Notes: a model not told the origin generated them from the sequence alone. A stretch of DNA of 10,247 bases from an uncultured Brevundimonas sp. (GCA_946885435.1 CAMPGL010000072.1:1-10247); one strand, 5' to 3'; positions 1 to 7,533 are shown, numbered from the stretch's first letter. Program-made: numbers and translations.

Positions 1-607
<607 letters not shown>

Positions 608-611
<4 letters not shown>

Positions 612-1162
612 TCGCCCTCCTGGCCGTCGCCGCGCTCGCCCAACAGTCCGTCTCGCCGCCTGAGGCCGCCTCACTGCGCCCGGTCGAACTTGCGGAGCTG
701 GTGACCGATCTGCTGCCGGCCGAAGGCTCCGCGCAGCGCGGCTGGACGCCCGCCGAGGATGCGCGCATCGCGTGGATCACGCCCGACCCCTCGCCGAGCG
801 GCGAACATCTGGGCTTGGCGCGCGTGACCGTCGCGGGCCAGGCCTCGACCTTCGAGGGCCGTGAACTGGCCTGGTCGGTGGTCGTTCGGCCAGACCTGAT
901 CAAGATCGAGCCCGGCACGCCGCAAATCTATTGCTTTGGCGCCGCCTTCACGGGCTGCAGCTTCTCGCCGGCGGACGCACTGGAAGGTCTCGACCTGCGT
1001 CCTGTCTGCGCCGATGACTTCGGCGGTTTCAGCCGCGTCGAGGTCTATGAAGCGACCGCCGAAGGTCGACGCGCCTTCGTGCGCCACACCCTGAGCGGCG
1101 ACGCCGAGGGCGCCAACGCCTGGCTCGAAATCTCGCTTGCTCCGCTGGCGTGCGAAATCTGA
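608..1162 (+). CDS. Uncharacterised putative exported protein inside the suf operon
   Basis: I do not recognise a family for this 184-residue protein. It begins with a short hydrophobic stretch ([13 protein letters not shown]) that could be a signal peptide cleaved after Ala11. It lacks the usual basic residues before the hydrophobic core, so export is only probable. The mature part is acidic to neutral, with no further membrane segment and four cysteines (109, 117, 134, 182) that could form two disulfides if the protein is periplasmic. The start is supported by a strong ribosome binding site and by the ATGA overlap with the sufB stop; its own stop overlaps the next gene by one base (TGATG). 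Its place between sufB and sufC means it is co-expressed with the Fe-S machinery, but location outside the cytoplasm would argue against a direct scaffold role. The gene looks real: its frame and length fit exactly between its neighbours. Confidence 0.8.
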
Positions 1163-1407
1163 TGACCCAGCCCTGGTTCCACATGGACGGCAGCATCTTC
1201 CGCATCCGGCCGGTGACCCGCGCCGGCTGGACGGTGGCCCTCACCGCCTTCGCGGTGGACGTGCTGCTCGCCCTAGCCGCCGCCGTGGCGGTCTTCACGA
1301 CCGACGACCTCAAGTGGGTGCTGCTGCCCGTGGTCGGCTTCCCTGCGGTGCTCGCCGTCCTTTTCCTCATCATCGCGGCCACCACGCCGCGCACCGGTTC
1401 GCGCTGA
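1162..1407 (+). CDS. Small two-helix inner-membrane protein, unknown function
   Basis: An 81-residue protein with two predicted membrane helices, about residues 22-46 and 52-74, joined by a short acidic/lysine loop (TTDDLKW). The N-terminus carries FHMDGSIFRIRPVTRAGW, which resembles the pattern of aromatic, Gly, Arg-Pro-x-Thr and Gly-Trp seen just before the first helix in many small uncharacterised proteobacterial membrane proteins. I chose the ATG at 1162 because it overlaps the preceding stop as TGATG; an in-frame GTG at 1150 would add four residues but would overlap the previous gene by 13 bases. No convincing Shine-Dalgarno sequence precedes it, so coupled translation is likely. The stop at 1405-1407 directly abuts the sufC start. 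Function is unknown; nothing in the sequence suggests metal or cluster binding (no cysteines). Confidence 0.78.
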   Translation: MTQPWFHMDGSIFRIRPVTRAGWTVALTAFAVDVLLALAAAVAVFTTDDLKWVLLPVVGFPAVLAVLFLIIAATTPRTGSR

Positions 1408-2154
1408 ATGCTCTCGATCAACGACCTCTCCGTCTCCGTCGCCGACAAGCCGATCCTGAAGGGGCTGTCCCTCCAGGTCCCCGCCGGCGAGGTGCACGCC
1501 GTCATGGGCCCGAACGGCGCGGGCAAGTCGACGCTTGGTTATTCGCTGGCCGGTCGGCCCGGCTATGAGGTCACCGGCGGATCGGCCTCCTGGAACGGCG
1601 AGGACCTGCTGGCGCTCGAGCCCGCCGAGCGCGCGGCCAGGGGCCTGTTCCTGTCCTTCCAGTACCCGATGGAGATCGCCGGCGTGCCCGCGCTGACCTT
1701 CGTGCGCGCCGCCGTGAACGCCCAGCGCCGCCAGCGGGGCGAGGACGAGATCACCGCGCCGGAGTTCCTCAAGCGCGCCCGCGAGGCCGCCAGGGCGTTG
1801 AAGATGGACTTCGACATGCTCAAGCGGCCGCTTAACGTCGGCTTCTCGGGCGGTGAGAAGAAGCGCATGGAAGTGCTTCAGATGGCTATGCTTCAGCCGT
1901 CGCTTCTGATCCTCGATGAAACCGACTCCGGCCTCGACATCGACGCGCTCAAGGTGGTGGCCGACGGGGTGAACGCCCTGCGTTCGCCGGACCGTTCGAT
2001 GCTGGTCATCACCCACTACCAGCGCCTGCTCGACTACATCCGGCCCGACCGGGTGCATGTGCTGGTCGCCGGTCGCATCGTCGCCTCGGGCGGGCCCGAG
2101 CTCGCGCTCGATCTGGAGGCCGAGGGGTACGACAAGTACCTGGCCGCCGCCTGA
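1408..2154 (+). CDS. sufC: SufC, ABC-type ATPase of the SUF scaffold
   Basis: SufC is the cytoplasmic ATPase that dimerises on the SufB-SufD pair and drives the conformational change needed for cluster assembly; it is not a transporter. The 248-residue length matches E. coli SufC (248). Visible motifs are Walker A GPNGAGKST (34-42), Q-loop Gln85 in SFQYP, the ABC signature FSGGEKKR (146-153), Walker B LLILDE (166-171), the D-loop SGLD (174-177) and the switch histidine His203 in ITHYQR. The signature in the form SGGEKKR and the ETDSGLDIDAL segment are typical of SufC. It starts directly after the stop of the small membrane-protein gene and its stop overlaps the sufD start by one base. No Shine-Dalgarno sequence is evident, so translation is probably coupled. 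Confidence 0.97.
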   Translation: MLSINDLSVSVADKPILKGLSLQVPAGEVHAVMGPNGAGKSTLGYSLAGRPGYEVTGGSASWNGEDLLALEPAERAARGLFLSFQYPMEIAGVPALTFVRAAVNAQRRQRGEDEITAPEFLKRAREAARALKMDFDMLKRPLNVGFSGGEKKRMEVLQMAMLQPSLLILDETDSGLDIDALKVVADGVNALRSPDRSMLVITHYQRLLDYIRPDRVHVLVAGRIVASGGPELALDLEAEGYDKYLAAA

Positions 2155-3248
2155 TGGACCTAGCCGCCCGCATCGATCTGAACGACGCCGAGACCTTCCC
2201 GTCCCGCCGCAGCGAGGACTGGAAGTACACCGACGTGCGCCGCTGGCTGCGCGCGGTGCCAGAGCCGGCCGAGCCGTTTGACGTGAAGCCGCTTACCGGC
2301 GTGTTCGGAGGCATTTCAGGCGAGTACCCGCCTCATGAGACCGTCTTCGCCAACGGTTCCTTCCTGCACATGACCGCCCACCCGGATGAAAATTTCGGCG
2401 GCAATCAGGTCACCATCTTTGGCCGGAAGGATGTCGCGGGCCGCTCGCTCGCGCCGCACCTCGAAATCCTTCGGTTCGTGAGTTTGGCCAATGGCGAAGG
2501 CTGGCAGGCGTCAGTCGGCTTCACCGCGGGGCCCGGCGACCACGTCGTGCTGCTGGAGAGCTACGAGGGCCAAGGAAGCTACGTCGGCAACGCCGTGCTG
2601 AACATCGCCGTCATGGAAGGCGCTCGACTTGAGCGGATCGTCCTGGCCGACGACTCGGACGAATCCCTCAGCTTCTCACAGGCCAATGTGACCCTCGCGG
2701 CCGGCGCCGCATTCTCCCAGACCGTCCTCACCACTGGCGCCAAGCTCCAGCGCCTCGAGACCCGCGTGCGCCATCCGGGCGAGGGCGCGGCCGTCCGGCT
2801 CGACGGTGCCTATCTCCTGGCCGGCGCCCGCCACGCGGACCTGACCACCGAGGTCGACCACGTCGGCCCGAACGGCCTGACCGACCAGCTGGCCAAGGGC
2901 GTCGTCCGCGACAGCAGCCGCGGCGTCTTCCAGGGCCGTATCGTGGTCCGCAAGGGCGCGGACGGCACGGACGCCCGCATGGGCCACCACGCCCTGATCA
3001 CCTCCGAACGCGGCGAGGTCGACGCCAAGCCGGAGCTGGAAATCTACGCCGACGACGTTTCCTGCGCACACGGCAATACCGTCGGCGCGCTGGACGAGCA
3101 GGCGCTGTTCTACATGCAGCAGCGCGGCATCCCCGCCGAGACGGCGCGGGTCATGCTGACTGAGGCCTTCGTGATGGAGGTGGTCGACCGCATCGGCCAC
3201 GAGGGCGCACGCGAGGCCGTGCGCGCCTGGCTGTCGGAGCGGCTGTGA
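2154..3248 (+). CDS. sufD: SufD, Fe-S scaffold subunit
   Basis: SufD pairs with SufB in the SufBC2D scaffold and is needed for iron acquisition and cluster formation. The protein has 364 residues, shorter than E. coli SufD (423), mainly in the N-terminal helical part, which is common among alphaproteobacteria. Near the N-terminus is SEDWKYTDVRRW, the typical SufD segment. The middle is the beta-helix core, including the SufD segment RGVFQGRIVV. Near the C-terminus, Cys304 and His306 in the stretch CAHGNTVGALDEQALFYM correspond to E. coli Cys358 and His360, the latter part of the cluster-forming interface opposite SufB Cys405. The C-terminal helical region (MLTEAFVMEVVDRI) should bind SufC. 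The start overlaps the sufC stop as TGATG; the stop at 3246-3248 overlaps the sufS start. Confidence 0.95.
   Translation: MDLAARIDLNDAETFPSRRSEDWKYTDVRRWLRAVPEPAEPFDVKPLTGVFGGISGEYPPHETVFANGSFLHMTAHPDENFGGNQVTIFGRKDVAGRSLAPHLEILRFVSLANGEGWQASVGFTAGPGDHVVLLESYEGQGSYVGNAVLNIAVMEGARLERIVLADDSDESLSFSQANVTLAAGAAFSQTVLTTGAKLQRLETRVRHPGEGAAVRLDGAYLLAGARHADLTTEVDHVGPNGLTDQLAKGVVRDSSRGVFQGRIVVRKGADGTDARMGHHALITSERGEVDAKPELEIYADDVSCAHGNTVGALDEQALFYMQQRGIPAETARVMLTEAFVMEVVDRIGHEGAREAVRAWLSERL
3236..3239 (+). promoter_or_regulatory. Ribosome binding site deciding the sufS start
   Basis: GGAG lies eight bases before the ATG at 3248 and only five bases before the in-frame GTG at 3245. Spacing favours the ATG, which also gives the TGATG overlap seen elsewhere in this operon. 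Confidence 0.5.
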
Positions 3249-4462
3249 TGGCCTTCGACGCCTACGCCATCCGGGACCAGTTCCCGATCCTGTCGCGCCA
3301 GGTGAACGGCCGGCCGCTGGTCTATCTGGACAACGCCGCCTCGGCGCAGAAGCCGCGCGCGGTGATCGAGGCCATGACGGCGGCGATGGAGGGCTCCTAC
3401 GCCAACGTCCACCGCGGCTTGCACACCCTGGCCAACGAGGCGACCGAGGCGTTCGAGGCCTCGCGTGCATCCGTCGCCCGGCTGCTGAACGCCACGGCCG
3501 AGGAGATCGTCTTCACCAAGGGCGGCACCGAGGCCCTGAACCTGCTGGCCTCCTCGATCGGCCAGACGCTCCAGGCCGGCGACGAGGTGGTGCTGACCCA
3601 GATGGAGCACCACTCCAACATCGTGCCCTGGCACCTGCTGCGTGAGCGCAAGGGCGTCGTCCTGCGCTTCGCCCGCATCCGCGACGACGGCTCGCTCGAC
3701 CTTGATCATCTGATGAGCCTTCTGGGCCCGCGCACGCGCGTGGTGTCGGTCGCCCACATCTCGAACGTCCTGGGCACCATGAACCCGGTGAAGGCCATCG
3801 GCGAGATGGCGCACGCGGTCGGCGCCCTGATGGTGGTCGACGGCTGCCAGGGGGTCGTCCACGCCGCGCCGGACGTGAAGGACCTCGACTGCGACTTCTA
3901 CGTCTTCACCGGCCACAAGCTTTATGGACCCACCGGCATCGGTGTCCTCTACGGCAAGGCCGAGCGGCTGGCCGCGCTCCCGCCCTATCAGGGCGGCGGC
4001 GAGATGATCGAGACCGTGTCCGAGGAGTTGGTCCGCTACGCCGAGCCGCCGCGCCGCTTCGAGGCGGGCACGCCGCCGATCCTGGAGGCCATCGGCCTGG
4101 GCGCCGCGGTCGAGTGGTTCATGGCCCAGGACCGGCAGGCCATCCTCAGGCACGAGCACGCCCTCTACGACCGCGCCTTCTCCCGGCTCGACGGCCTCAA
4201 CTGGTTCCGCCCGCTCGGGACCGCCCCGGACAAAGGCGCCATTCTCGCCTTCACGGTCGAGGGCGCCCACGCGCACGACATCGCCCAGATCCTGGACCGT
4301 CAGGGCGTCGCCGTGCGCGCCGGCCAGCACTGCGCCGAGCCGCTGATGACCCGGCTGGGGGTGACGTCGAGCGTGCGGGCCAGCTTCGCCCTATATAACA
4401 CCCCGGAGGAGGCCGACGCCTTCGCCGACGCCCTGATCAAGGCCAGGGATTTCTTCGCGTGA
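3248..4462 (+). CDS. sufS: SufS, group II cysteine desulfurase
   Basis: SufS is a pyridoxal-phosphate enzyme that converts cysteine to alanine and carries the sulfur as a persulfide for cluster assembly. The protein has 404 residues and aligns without gaps to the E. coli enzyme (406) at its key sites with an offset of two: His121 (His123) stacking on PLP, Asp198 and Gln201 contacting the cofactor, Lys224 in TGHKLYGP forming the Schiff base, and Cys362 in RAGQHCAEPLM as the persulfide cysteine. The RAGxHCAxPLM context and the HHSNIVPW segment are those of SufS (group II) and not IscS/NifS. The residue before Gln201 is a cysteine (DGCQ), where E. coli has alanine. I chose ATG 3248 over the adjacent GTG 3245 from ribosome-binding-site spacing. 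The usual partner, SufE or SufU, is not in the window and must be encoded elsewhere. Confidence 0.97.
   Translation: MAFDAYAIRDQFPILSRQVNGRPLVYLDNAASAQKPRAVIEAMTAAMEGSYANVHRGLHTLANEATEAFEASRASVARLLNATAEEIVFTKGGTEALNLLASSIGQTLQAGDEVVLTQMEHHSNIVPWHLLRERKGVVLRFARIRDDGSLDLDHLMSLLGPRTRVVSVAHISNVLGTMNPVKAIGEMAHAVGALMVVDGCQGVVHAAPDVKDLDCDFYVFTGHKLYGPTGIGVLYGKAERLAALPPYQGGGEMIETVSEELVRYAEPPRRFEAGTPPILEAIGLGAAVEWFMAQDRQAILRHEHALYDRAFSRLDGLNWFRPLGTAPDKGAILAFTVEGAHAHDIAQILDRQGVAVRAGQHCAEPLMTRLGVTSSVRASFALYNTPEEADAFADALIKARDFFA
4445..4449 (+). promoter_or_regulatory. Ribosome binding site supporting the GTG start at 4459
   Basis: AGGGA lies nine bases before GTG 4459, inside the end of sufS. It favours the GTG, which overlaps the sufS stop as GTGA, over an in-frame ATG at 4468 that would shorten the product by three residues. 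Confidence 0.4.
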
Positions 4463-4857
4463 CGGACATGGACGACGGAACCATCAGCAAGAGCGACGAC
4501 TTCGCCGCTGCCTGGGACGCTCCCCAGAAGGGCGCCTTGGATCAGGCCGAGCTCGACCGGCTGACCGACGAGCTGGTCACGGCGCTCAAGACCGTGTTCG
4601 ACCCCGAGATCCCGGTCGATATCTACGAGCTGGGCCTCATCTACCGCGTCGACATCAACGACGACCGCGACGTGGTCATCGATATGACCCTGACCGCGCC
4701 GGGCTGTCCGGTCGCGGGCGAGATGCCGGGCTGGGTCGAGGACGCCGTCCGCAAGGTCGAGGGCGTGCGCTCGGCGACCGCGCGCCTGGTCTTCGATCCG
4801 CCGTGGGATCCCTCCAAGATGAGCGACGAGGCCAAGCTCGCGCTCAACATGTTCTGA
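4459..4857 (+). CDS. sufT: SufT-type DUF59/MIP18-family Fe-S maturation protein
   Basis: A 132-residue DUF59 (MIP18-like) protein. Members encoded in suf operons, often named SufT, assist maturation of Fe-S proteins in the cytoplasm, and homologous domains occur in the eukaryotic CIA targeting factor. The first ~28 residues are polar and acidic and probably disordered; the domain follows, with DPEIPVDIYELGLIY (48-62), the conserved cysteine Cys83 in LTAPGCP, and the closing motif FDPPWDPSKMSDEAK (112-126). All signature elements are present. It starts with GTG overlapping the sufS stop by four bases, with an alternative ATG at 4468. It ends two bases before the next gene. Its role as an accessory or targeting factor is inferred from the family; the precise biochemical function is less settled than for the core Suf proteins. 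Confidence 0.92.
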   Translation: MTDMDDGTISKSDDFAAAWDAPQKGALDQAELDRLTDELVTALKTVFDPEIPVDIYELGLIYRVDINDDRDVVIDMTLTAPGCPVAGEMPGWVEDAVRKVEGVRSATARLVFDPPWDPSKMSDEAKLALNMF

Positions 4858-4859
4858 CC

Positions 4860-5246
4860 ATGGACGTCCAGACCGCCACGCCGCGCCGCCGCGAACGGCC
4901 CAAGGTCGTGACCCTGACCGAGGCCGCCGCCGCCCGCGTGCGCGAAATCCTCGCCCGCGCCGACAAGCCTTACGTGGGCCTGCGCGTCGGGGTGAAGAAC
5001 GGCGGCTGCGCCGGCCAGGAATACGTCGTCGAATACGCCGAGACCGCCGGGCCGCTGGACGAGGTGGTCGAGGACAAGGGCGTGAAGATTCTCATCGAGC
5101 CCAAGGCCGTGCTGTTCCTGCTCGGTTCCGAGATCGACTACGAGACCACCCGACTGGCCGCGAAGTTCGTCTTCCGCAATCCGAACGAAACCGACGCCTG
5201 CGGCTGCGGCGAGAGCGTCACCATCCAGCCGGCGGCGCCGGTCTGA
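4860..5246 (+). CDS. sufA: SufA-type A-type Fe-S carrier (HesB/IscA family)
   Basis: A-type carrier that accepts clusters from SufBC2D and passes them to client proteins in the cytoplasm. The product has 128 residues. After a basic N-terminal extension (TPRRRERPK) comes the HesB/IscA domain with the three invariant cysteines: Cys50 in NGGCAGQEY, and Cys114 and Cys116 in the CGCGES motif. The cysteine numbering matches that of E. coli SufA (50, 114, 116). The SufA label, as opposed to IscA or ErpA, rests on operon context and the N-terminal extension. The ATG at 4860 is two bases after the preceding stop and starts the family-length product; longer in-frame readings upstream would overlap the DUF59 gene. 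The stop overlaps the next start as TGATG. Confidence 0.94.
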   Translation: MDVQTATPRRRERPKVVTLTEAAAARVREILARADKPYVGLRVGVKNGGCAGQEYVVEYAETAGPLDEVVEDKGVKILIEPKAVLFLLGSEIDYETTRLAAKFVFRNPNETDACGCGESVTIQPAAPV

Positions 5247-5608
5247 TGGCCTACGACCCGGCCTTCGGGGACTGGGTCAGGGACCATCTGCACGGGCTGG
5301 GCCCCATCGAGATCCGGCCCATGTTCGGCGGCGCCGGCGTCAAGTTCGACGGCGCCATGTTCGCCATCCTCGACGACGGCGTGCTTTGGCTGAAGGCCGA
5401 CGAGGCGCTCGCCCGAGACCTGCAGGCTGAAGGCGCGCGCCAGTTCACCTATCCGACCAAGGACGGCCGGCAGATGGCGATGGCTTACTGGTCGCTGCCG
5501 GAGACAGCTCTCGACGCCCCGGACGAGGCGGTCGGCTGGGCCCGCAGGTCGATCGCCGTCGCCGCGGCGAAGGCTGCGGCCAGCCCTAAGCGGCGCACGA
5601 AGAGCTAG
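5246..5608 (+). CDS. TfoX N-terminal-domain protein
   Basis: A 120-residue protein of the TfoX N-terminal-domain family. The hallmark is the run IRPMFGGAGVKFDG (about residues 23-36) followed by MFAILDDGVLWLKAD, then an aromatic/Lys-Asp segment (FTYPTKDGRQMAMAYW). The last ~20 residues are alanine- and lysine/arginine-rich and likely disordered. It lacks the C-terminal helical domain of full-length TfoX/Sxy, the competence regulator of gamma-proteobacteria, so a competence role cannot be assumed. Stand-alone proteins of this type are common in alphaproteobacteria and have no settled function that I know of. Its ATG overlaps the sufA stop by one base, making it the last gene of the suf operon; whether it acts in Fe-S metabolism is inference from location only. 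The stop TAG shares a CTAG with the converging acyltransferase gene. Confidence 0.88.
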   Translation: MAYDPAFGDWVRDHLHGLGPIEIRPMFGGAGVKFDGAMFAILDDGVLWLKADEALARDLQAEGARQFTYPTKDGRQMAMAYWSLPETALDAPDEAVGWARRSIAVAAAKAAASPKRRTKS

Positions 5609-6384
5609 GCCGCCTTCCGCTCGGCGCGCCGCACCTCATCAGGCGCCAGAACCTGCACTGCAGGGGTGACCGGCTGTCCGGTCGCCTCGGCGACCAGTTC
5701 CGCCGTGCGGCCTTCGATCATCGCCTCCAGCCGCGCCATGAACTCGGCGCGCTCCAGGCCGGGCGGGATGGGATCGAGGAACTCGATGGTCGCGGTCCCC
5801 GGGGTCTTGCGGAATTCCTCCTGTGGCCAGAACAGGCCGAGATTGGTGGCCAGCGGCACGACCGGCAGGTTGAAGTCGCGATACATGTGCCAGACGCCGG
5901 TCCGATAGCGGAACTTCTCGCCGACCTTGGCGAGGTTGCCTTCCGGATAGATCAGGATGCGCCGGCCTTCGGCGTGGGCGCGTGCGGCGTTCTCGGCCAG
6001 CGCCTTGCGCGCTTCGTGCCCGCCGCAGTTATTGACGACGATGGCGCCCAGCTTCTGCAGCACGTTCCCGAGAAGCGGGAACCGCTCCAGGTGGTCGCCG
6101 GTGACGAAGGCCAGGTCGCCGAACTGGTCATAGACGGAAAACCCGTCGCCCCAGCTCTGGTGCTTGGCCGCGATGATGAAGGCGCCCTCAGGCAGGCGTT
6201 CCTTGCCGCGGGCCTCGATCCGGATGCCCGCCAGCAGGCGCATCGCCTGGACCATCCGCCGGACGTACTCGCGGATCACCCACTGGACCGCGCGGCGGCC
6301 GGGCGCCAGGGCGGCGAAGGCGGCCGTCAGCGTGTAGCCGATCGACAGAACCCAGTAGGCGATGTTGAAAGCGAGACTTCTCAT
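5605..6384 (-). CDS. PlsC-like lysophospholipid acyltransferase with altered motifs
   Basis: A 259-residue membrane-associated acyltransferase of the PlsC/LPLAT family, expected to transfer an acyl chain to lysophosphatidic acid or a related lipid at the inner membrane. A hydrophobic N-terminal segment (about residues 4-28) likely anchors it. The catalytic HX4D motif is intact as HQSWGD (His75, Asp80). The second motif region reads GAIVVNN, lacking the usual arginine, and the third reads YPEGN (147-150) where most members have PEGTR or PEGTS; the fourth, LPVVPLATN, is normal. Thus the enzyme is probably active, but substrate recognition may differ from standard PlsC. It begins 32 bases downstream of the diguanylate cyclase gene on the same strand and is likely cotranscribed; no good Shine-Dalgarno sequence is seen. 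Its stop overlaps that of the suf operon's last gene, in the opposite direction. Confidence 0.9.
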   Translation of the reverse strand: MRSLAFNIAYWVLSIGYTLTAAFAALAPGRRAVQWVIREYVRRMVQAMRLLAGIRIEARGKERLPEGAFIIAAKHQSWGDGFSVYDQFGDLAFVTGDHLERFPLLGNVLQKLGAIVVNNCGGHEARKALAENAARAHAEGRRILIYPEGNLAKVGEKFRYRTGVWHMYRDFNLPVVPLATNLGLFWPQEEFRKTPGTATIEFLDPIPPGLERAEFMARLEAMIEGRTAELVAEATGQPVTPAVQVLAPDEVRRAERKAA

Positions 6385-6416
6385 CCGCGAAGTCTAGCCC
6401 TGACCCCTGGGCGGTG

Positions 6417-7466
6417 TCAGGCGGCCTTCTCCAGGCCGCCGGCGACGGTCACCCTGTTCCGGCCGCCACGCTTGGATGCGTAAAGCGCCTGGTCGGCGCG
6501 GCCCAGCAGGCAGGCCGGGGTCTCGCCGCGCTCCCAGTGGGCCAGGCCGATGGAGATGGTCACGGCCCCCAGCTCCTCGTTGGTCGAGCGCCGCTTGAGG
6601 ACGCGCGAGCCGATCTCGCTGCGCACGGCTTCCATAAGGGCCTCGGCGCCGGCGGCGGCCGCCCCCGGGAAGATCACCGCGAACTCCTCGCCGCCATAGC
6701 GGGCGGCGACGCGCGGCGGGCTGGCGACGCGGGACAGGACGCTGGCGACGTACCGCAGCACCTGGTCGCCGGTCTGGTGGCCCCAAGTGTCGTTGAAGCG
6801 CTTGAAGTGGTCGACGTCGAGCACCGCCAGGGTCAGCGGCTGGCCGGCGGCGGCGGCCTCGGCGCAACGGCGCTCGAGCTCGTCGTCGAAGGCCTTGCGG
6901 TTGGCCAGGTTGGTCAGGGCGTCGGTCATGGCGTCGCGCCGGACCTGCTCCAGGTGCTCGCGCAGCTTCGCCACTTCCTTGGTGGAGGCGGCCAGACGCT
7001 GTTCGAGCGCAGAGTTTTCCTCGCGGGCCTGGACGGTGGCGCGGGTCAGGGTCTGGATCACCTGCTTGACCTGCGGCGCGTCGGCGGCCTGCAGGCCCTC
7101 GCCGGCTTCGGCCAGGGTTTCGCCGTAGGCCGCCTGGGAGCGCTGGGCCTCCGCGATGGCGGCGCCGACGCTGTTCAACTCCCGCGACAGCTGGGCTCCG
7201 GCGTCCCGGATCTCCTCGGAGAGTCGCGCGCGGGGCAGGAATTCGGTGGCGAGGCGCTCGGACTCCTCGTCGCTCAGCACCCCGTCCTTCAGGATGCGAT
7301 CGATTTCCTTGGCCAGGGGGCTTTCCGGCTGGCCGAGGTAATGCAGCCAGAGCTCGAAGTTCAGGGGCGTCGGCCAGACTCCGGCGCGCTCCATCGACTG
7401 CAGCGCATTCTTCGCCAGGTCATAGGCCGCGGGGCCCCTGAGCGTCGTGTCGACATCGGCGGTCAT
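6417..7466 (-). CDS. dgcB: Diguanylate cyclase (GGEEF), probable DgcB orthologue
   Basis: A 349-residue soluble GGDEF-domain protein expected to make cyclic di-GMP from two GTP. The GGDEF domain covers about 178-345: metal ligand Asp217 and substrate-binding Asn225 in LDVDHFKRFND, and the active-site loop RYGGEEF with GGEEF at 258-262, all intact. The RxxD inhibitory site normally found just before this loop is absent (Ser-Pro-Pro-Arg at 249-252), so direct product inhibition through it is not expected. Residues 13-85 form a helical module with VWPTPLNFELWLHYL, a pattern I recall from other alphaproteobacterial cyclases; about 85-177 is likely coiled coil. No membrane helix is seen. The start at 7466 follows a strong ribosome binding site; the open frame continues far upstream only as an overlap with the helicase gene. 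Architecture and position near rhlB and suf suggest Caulobacter DgcB, which acts in surface attachment; the orthology is from memory. Confidence 0.93.
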   Translation of the reverse strand: MTADVDTTLRGPAAYDLAKNALQSMERAGVWPTPLNFELWLHYLGQPESPLAKEIDRILKDGVLSDEESERLATEFLPRARLSEEIRDAGAQLSRELNSVGAAIAEAQRSQAAYGETLAEAGEGLQAADAPQVKQVIQTLTRATVQAREENSALEQRLAASTKEVAKLREHLEQVRRDAMTDALTNLANRKAFDDELERRCAEAAAAGQPLTLAVLDVDHFKRFNDTWGHQTGDQVLRYVASVLSRVASPPRVAARYGGEEFAVIFPGAAAAGAEALMEAVRSEIGSRVLKRRSTNEELGAVTISIGLAHWERGETPACLLGRADQALYASKRGGRNRVTVAGGLEKAA

Positions 7467-7533
7467 GCATCCCCCTCGGCCAGACGTTCTGTCGGGTCGC
7501 GGGCAGACTAGGCCGCCAAGCGTAACGGCCGGA
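7467..7533 (-). other. Short gap between helicase and cyclase genes
   Basis: These 67 bases hold the cyclase ribosome binding site. I see no convincing promoter and no terminator followed by a T-run on the - strand, so read-through from the helicase gene is plausible. A small GCCGG/CCGGC hairpin overlaps the helicase stop codon (7528-7543). Confidence 0.4.
7471..7477 (-). promoter_or_regulatory. Ribosome binding site of the diguanylate cyclase gene
   Basis: GAGGGGG on the - strand lies four bases before the ATG at 7466. It fixes the start of the cyclase against the much longer open frame that runs into the helicase gene. Confidence 0.6.

Noticed and set aside
3110..4330. Long - strand open frame (406 codons) opposite sufS
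   Set aside because: SufS is certain on the + strand, and the antisense product has only the biased composition expected of a codon-shadow frame.
4803..4859. N-terminal extension of the SufA frame into the DUF59 gene
   Set aside because: The A-type carrier has family length from the ATG at 4860, and the upstream residues only shadow the end of the DUF59 gene.
5246..5608. Competence regulator TfoX/Sxy
   Set aside because: Only the N-terminal domain is present and no competence genes are nearby, so the family name does not justify a competence role.
6414..7511. + strand open frame (365 codons) opposite the cyclase gene
   Set aside because: The GGEEF domain is clear on the - strand; the opposite frame is Gly/Ala/Leu-rich filler with no motifs.
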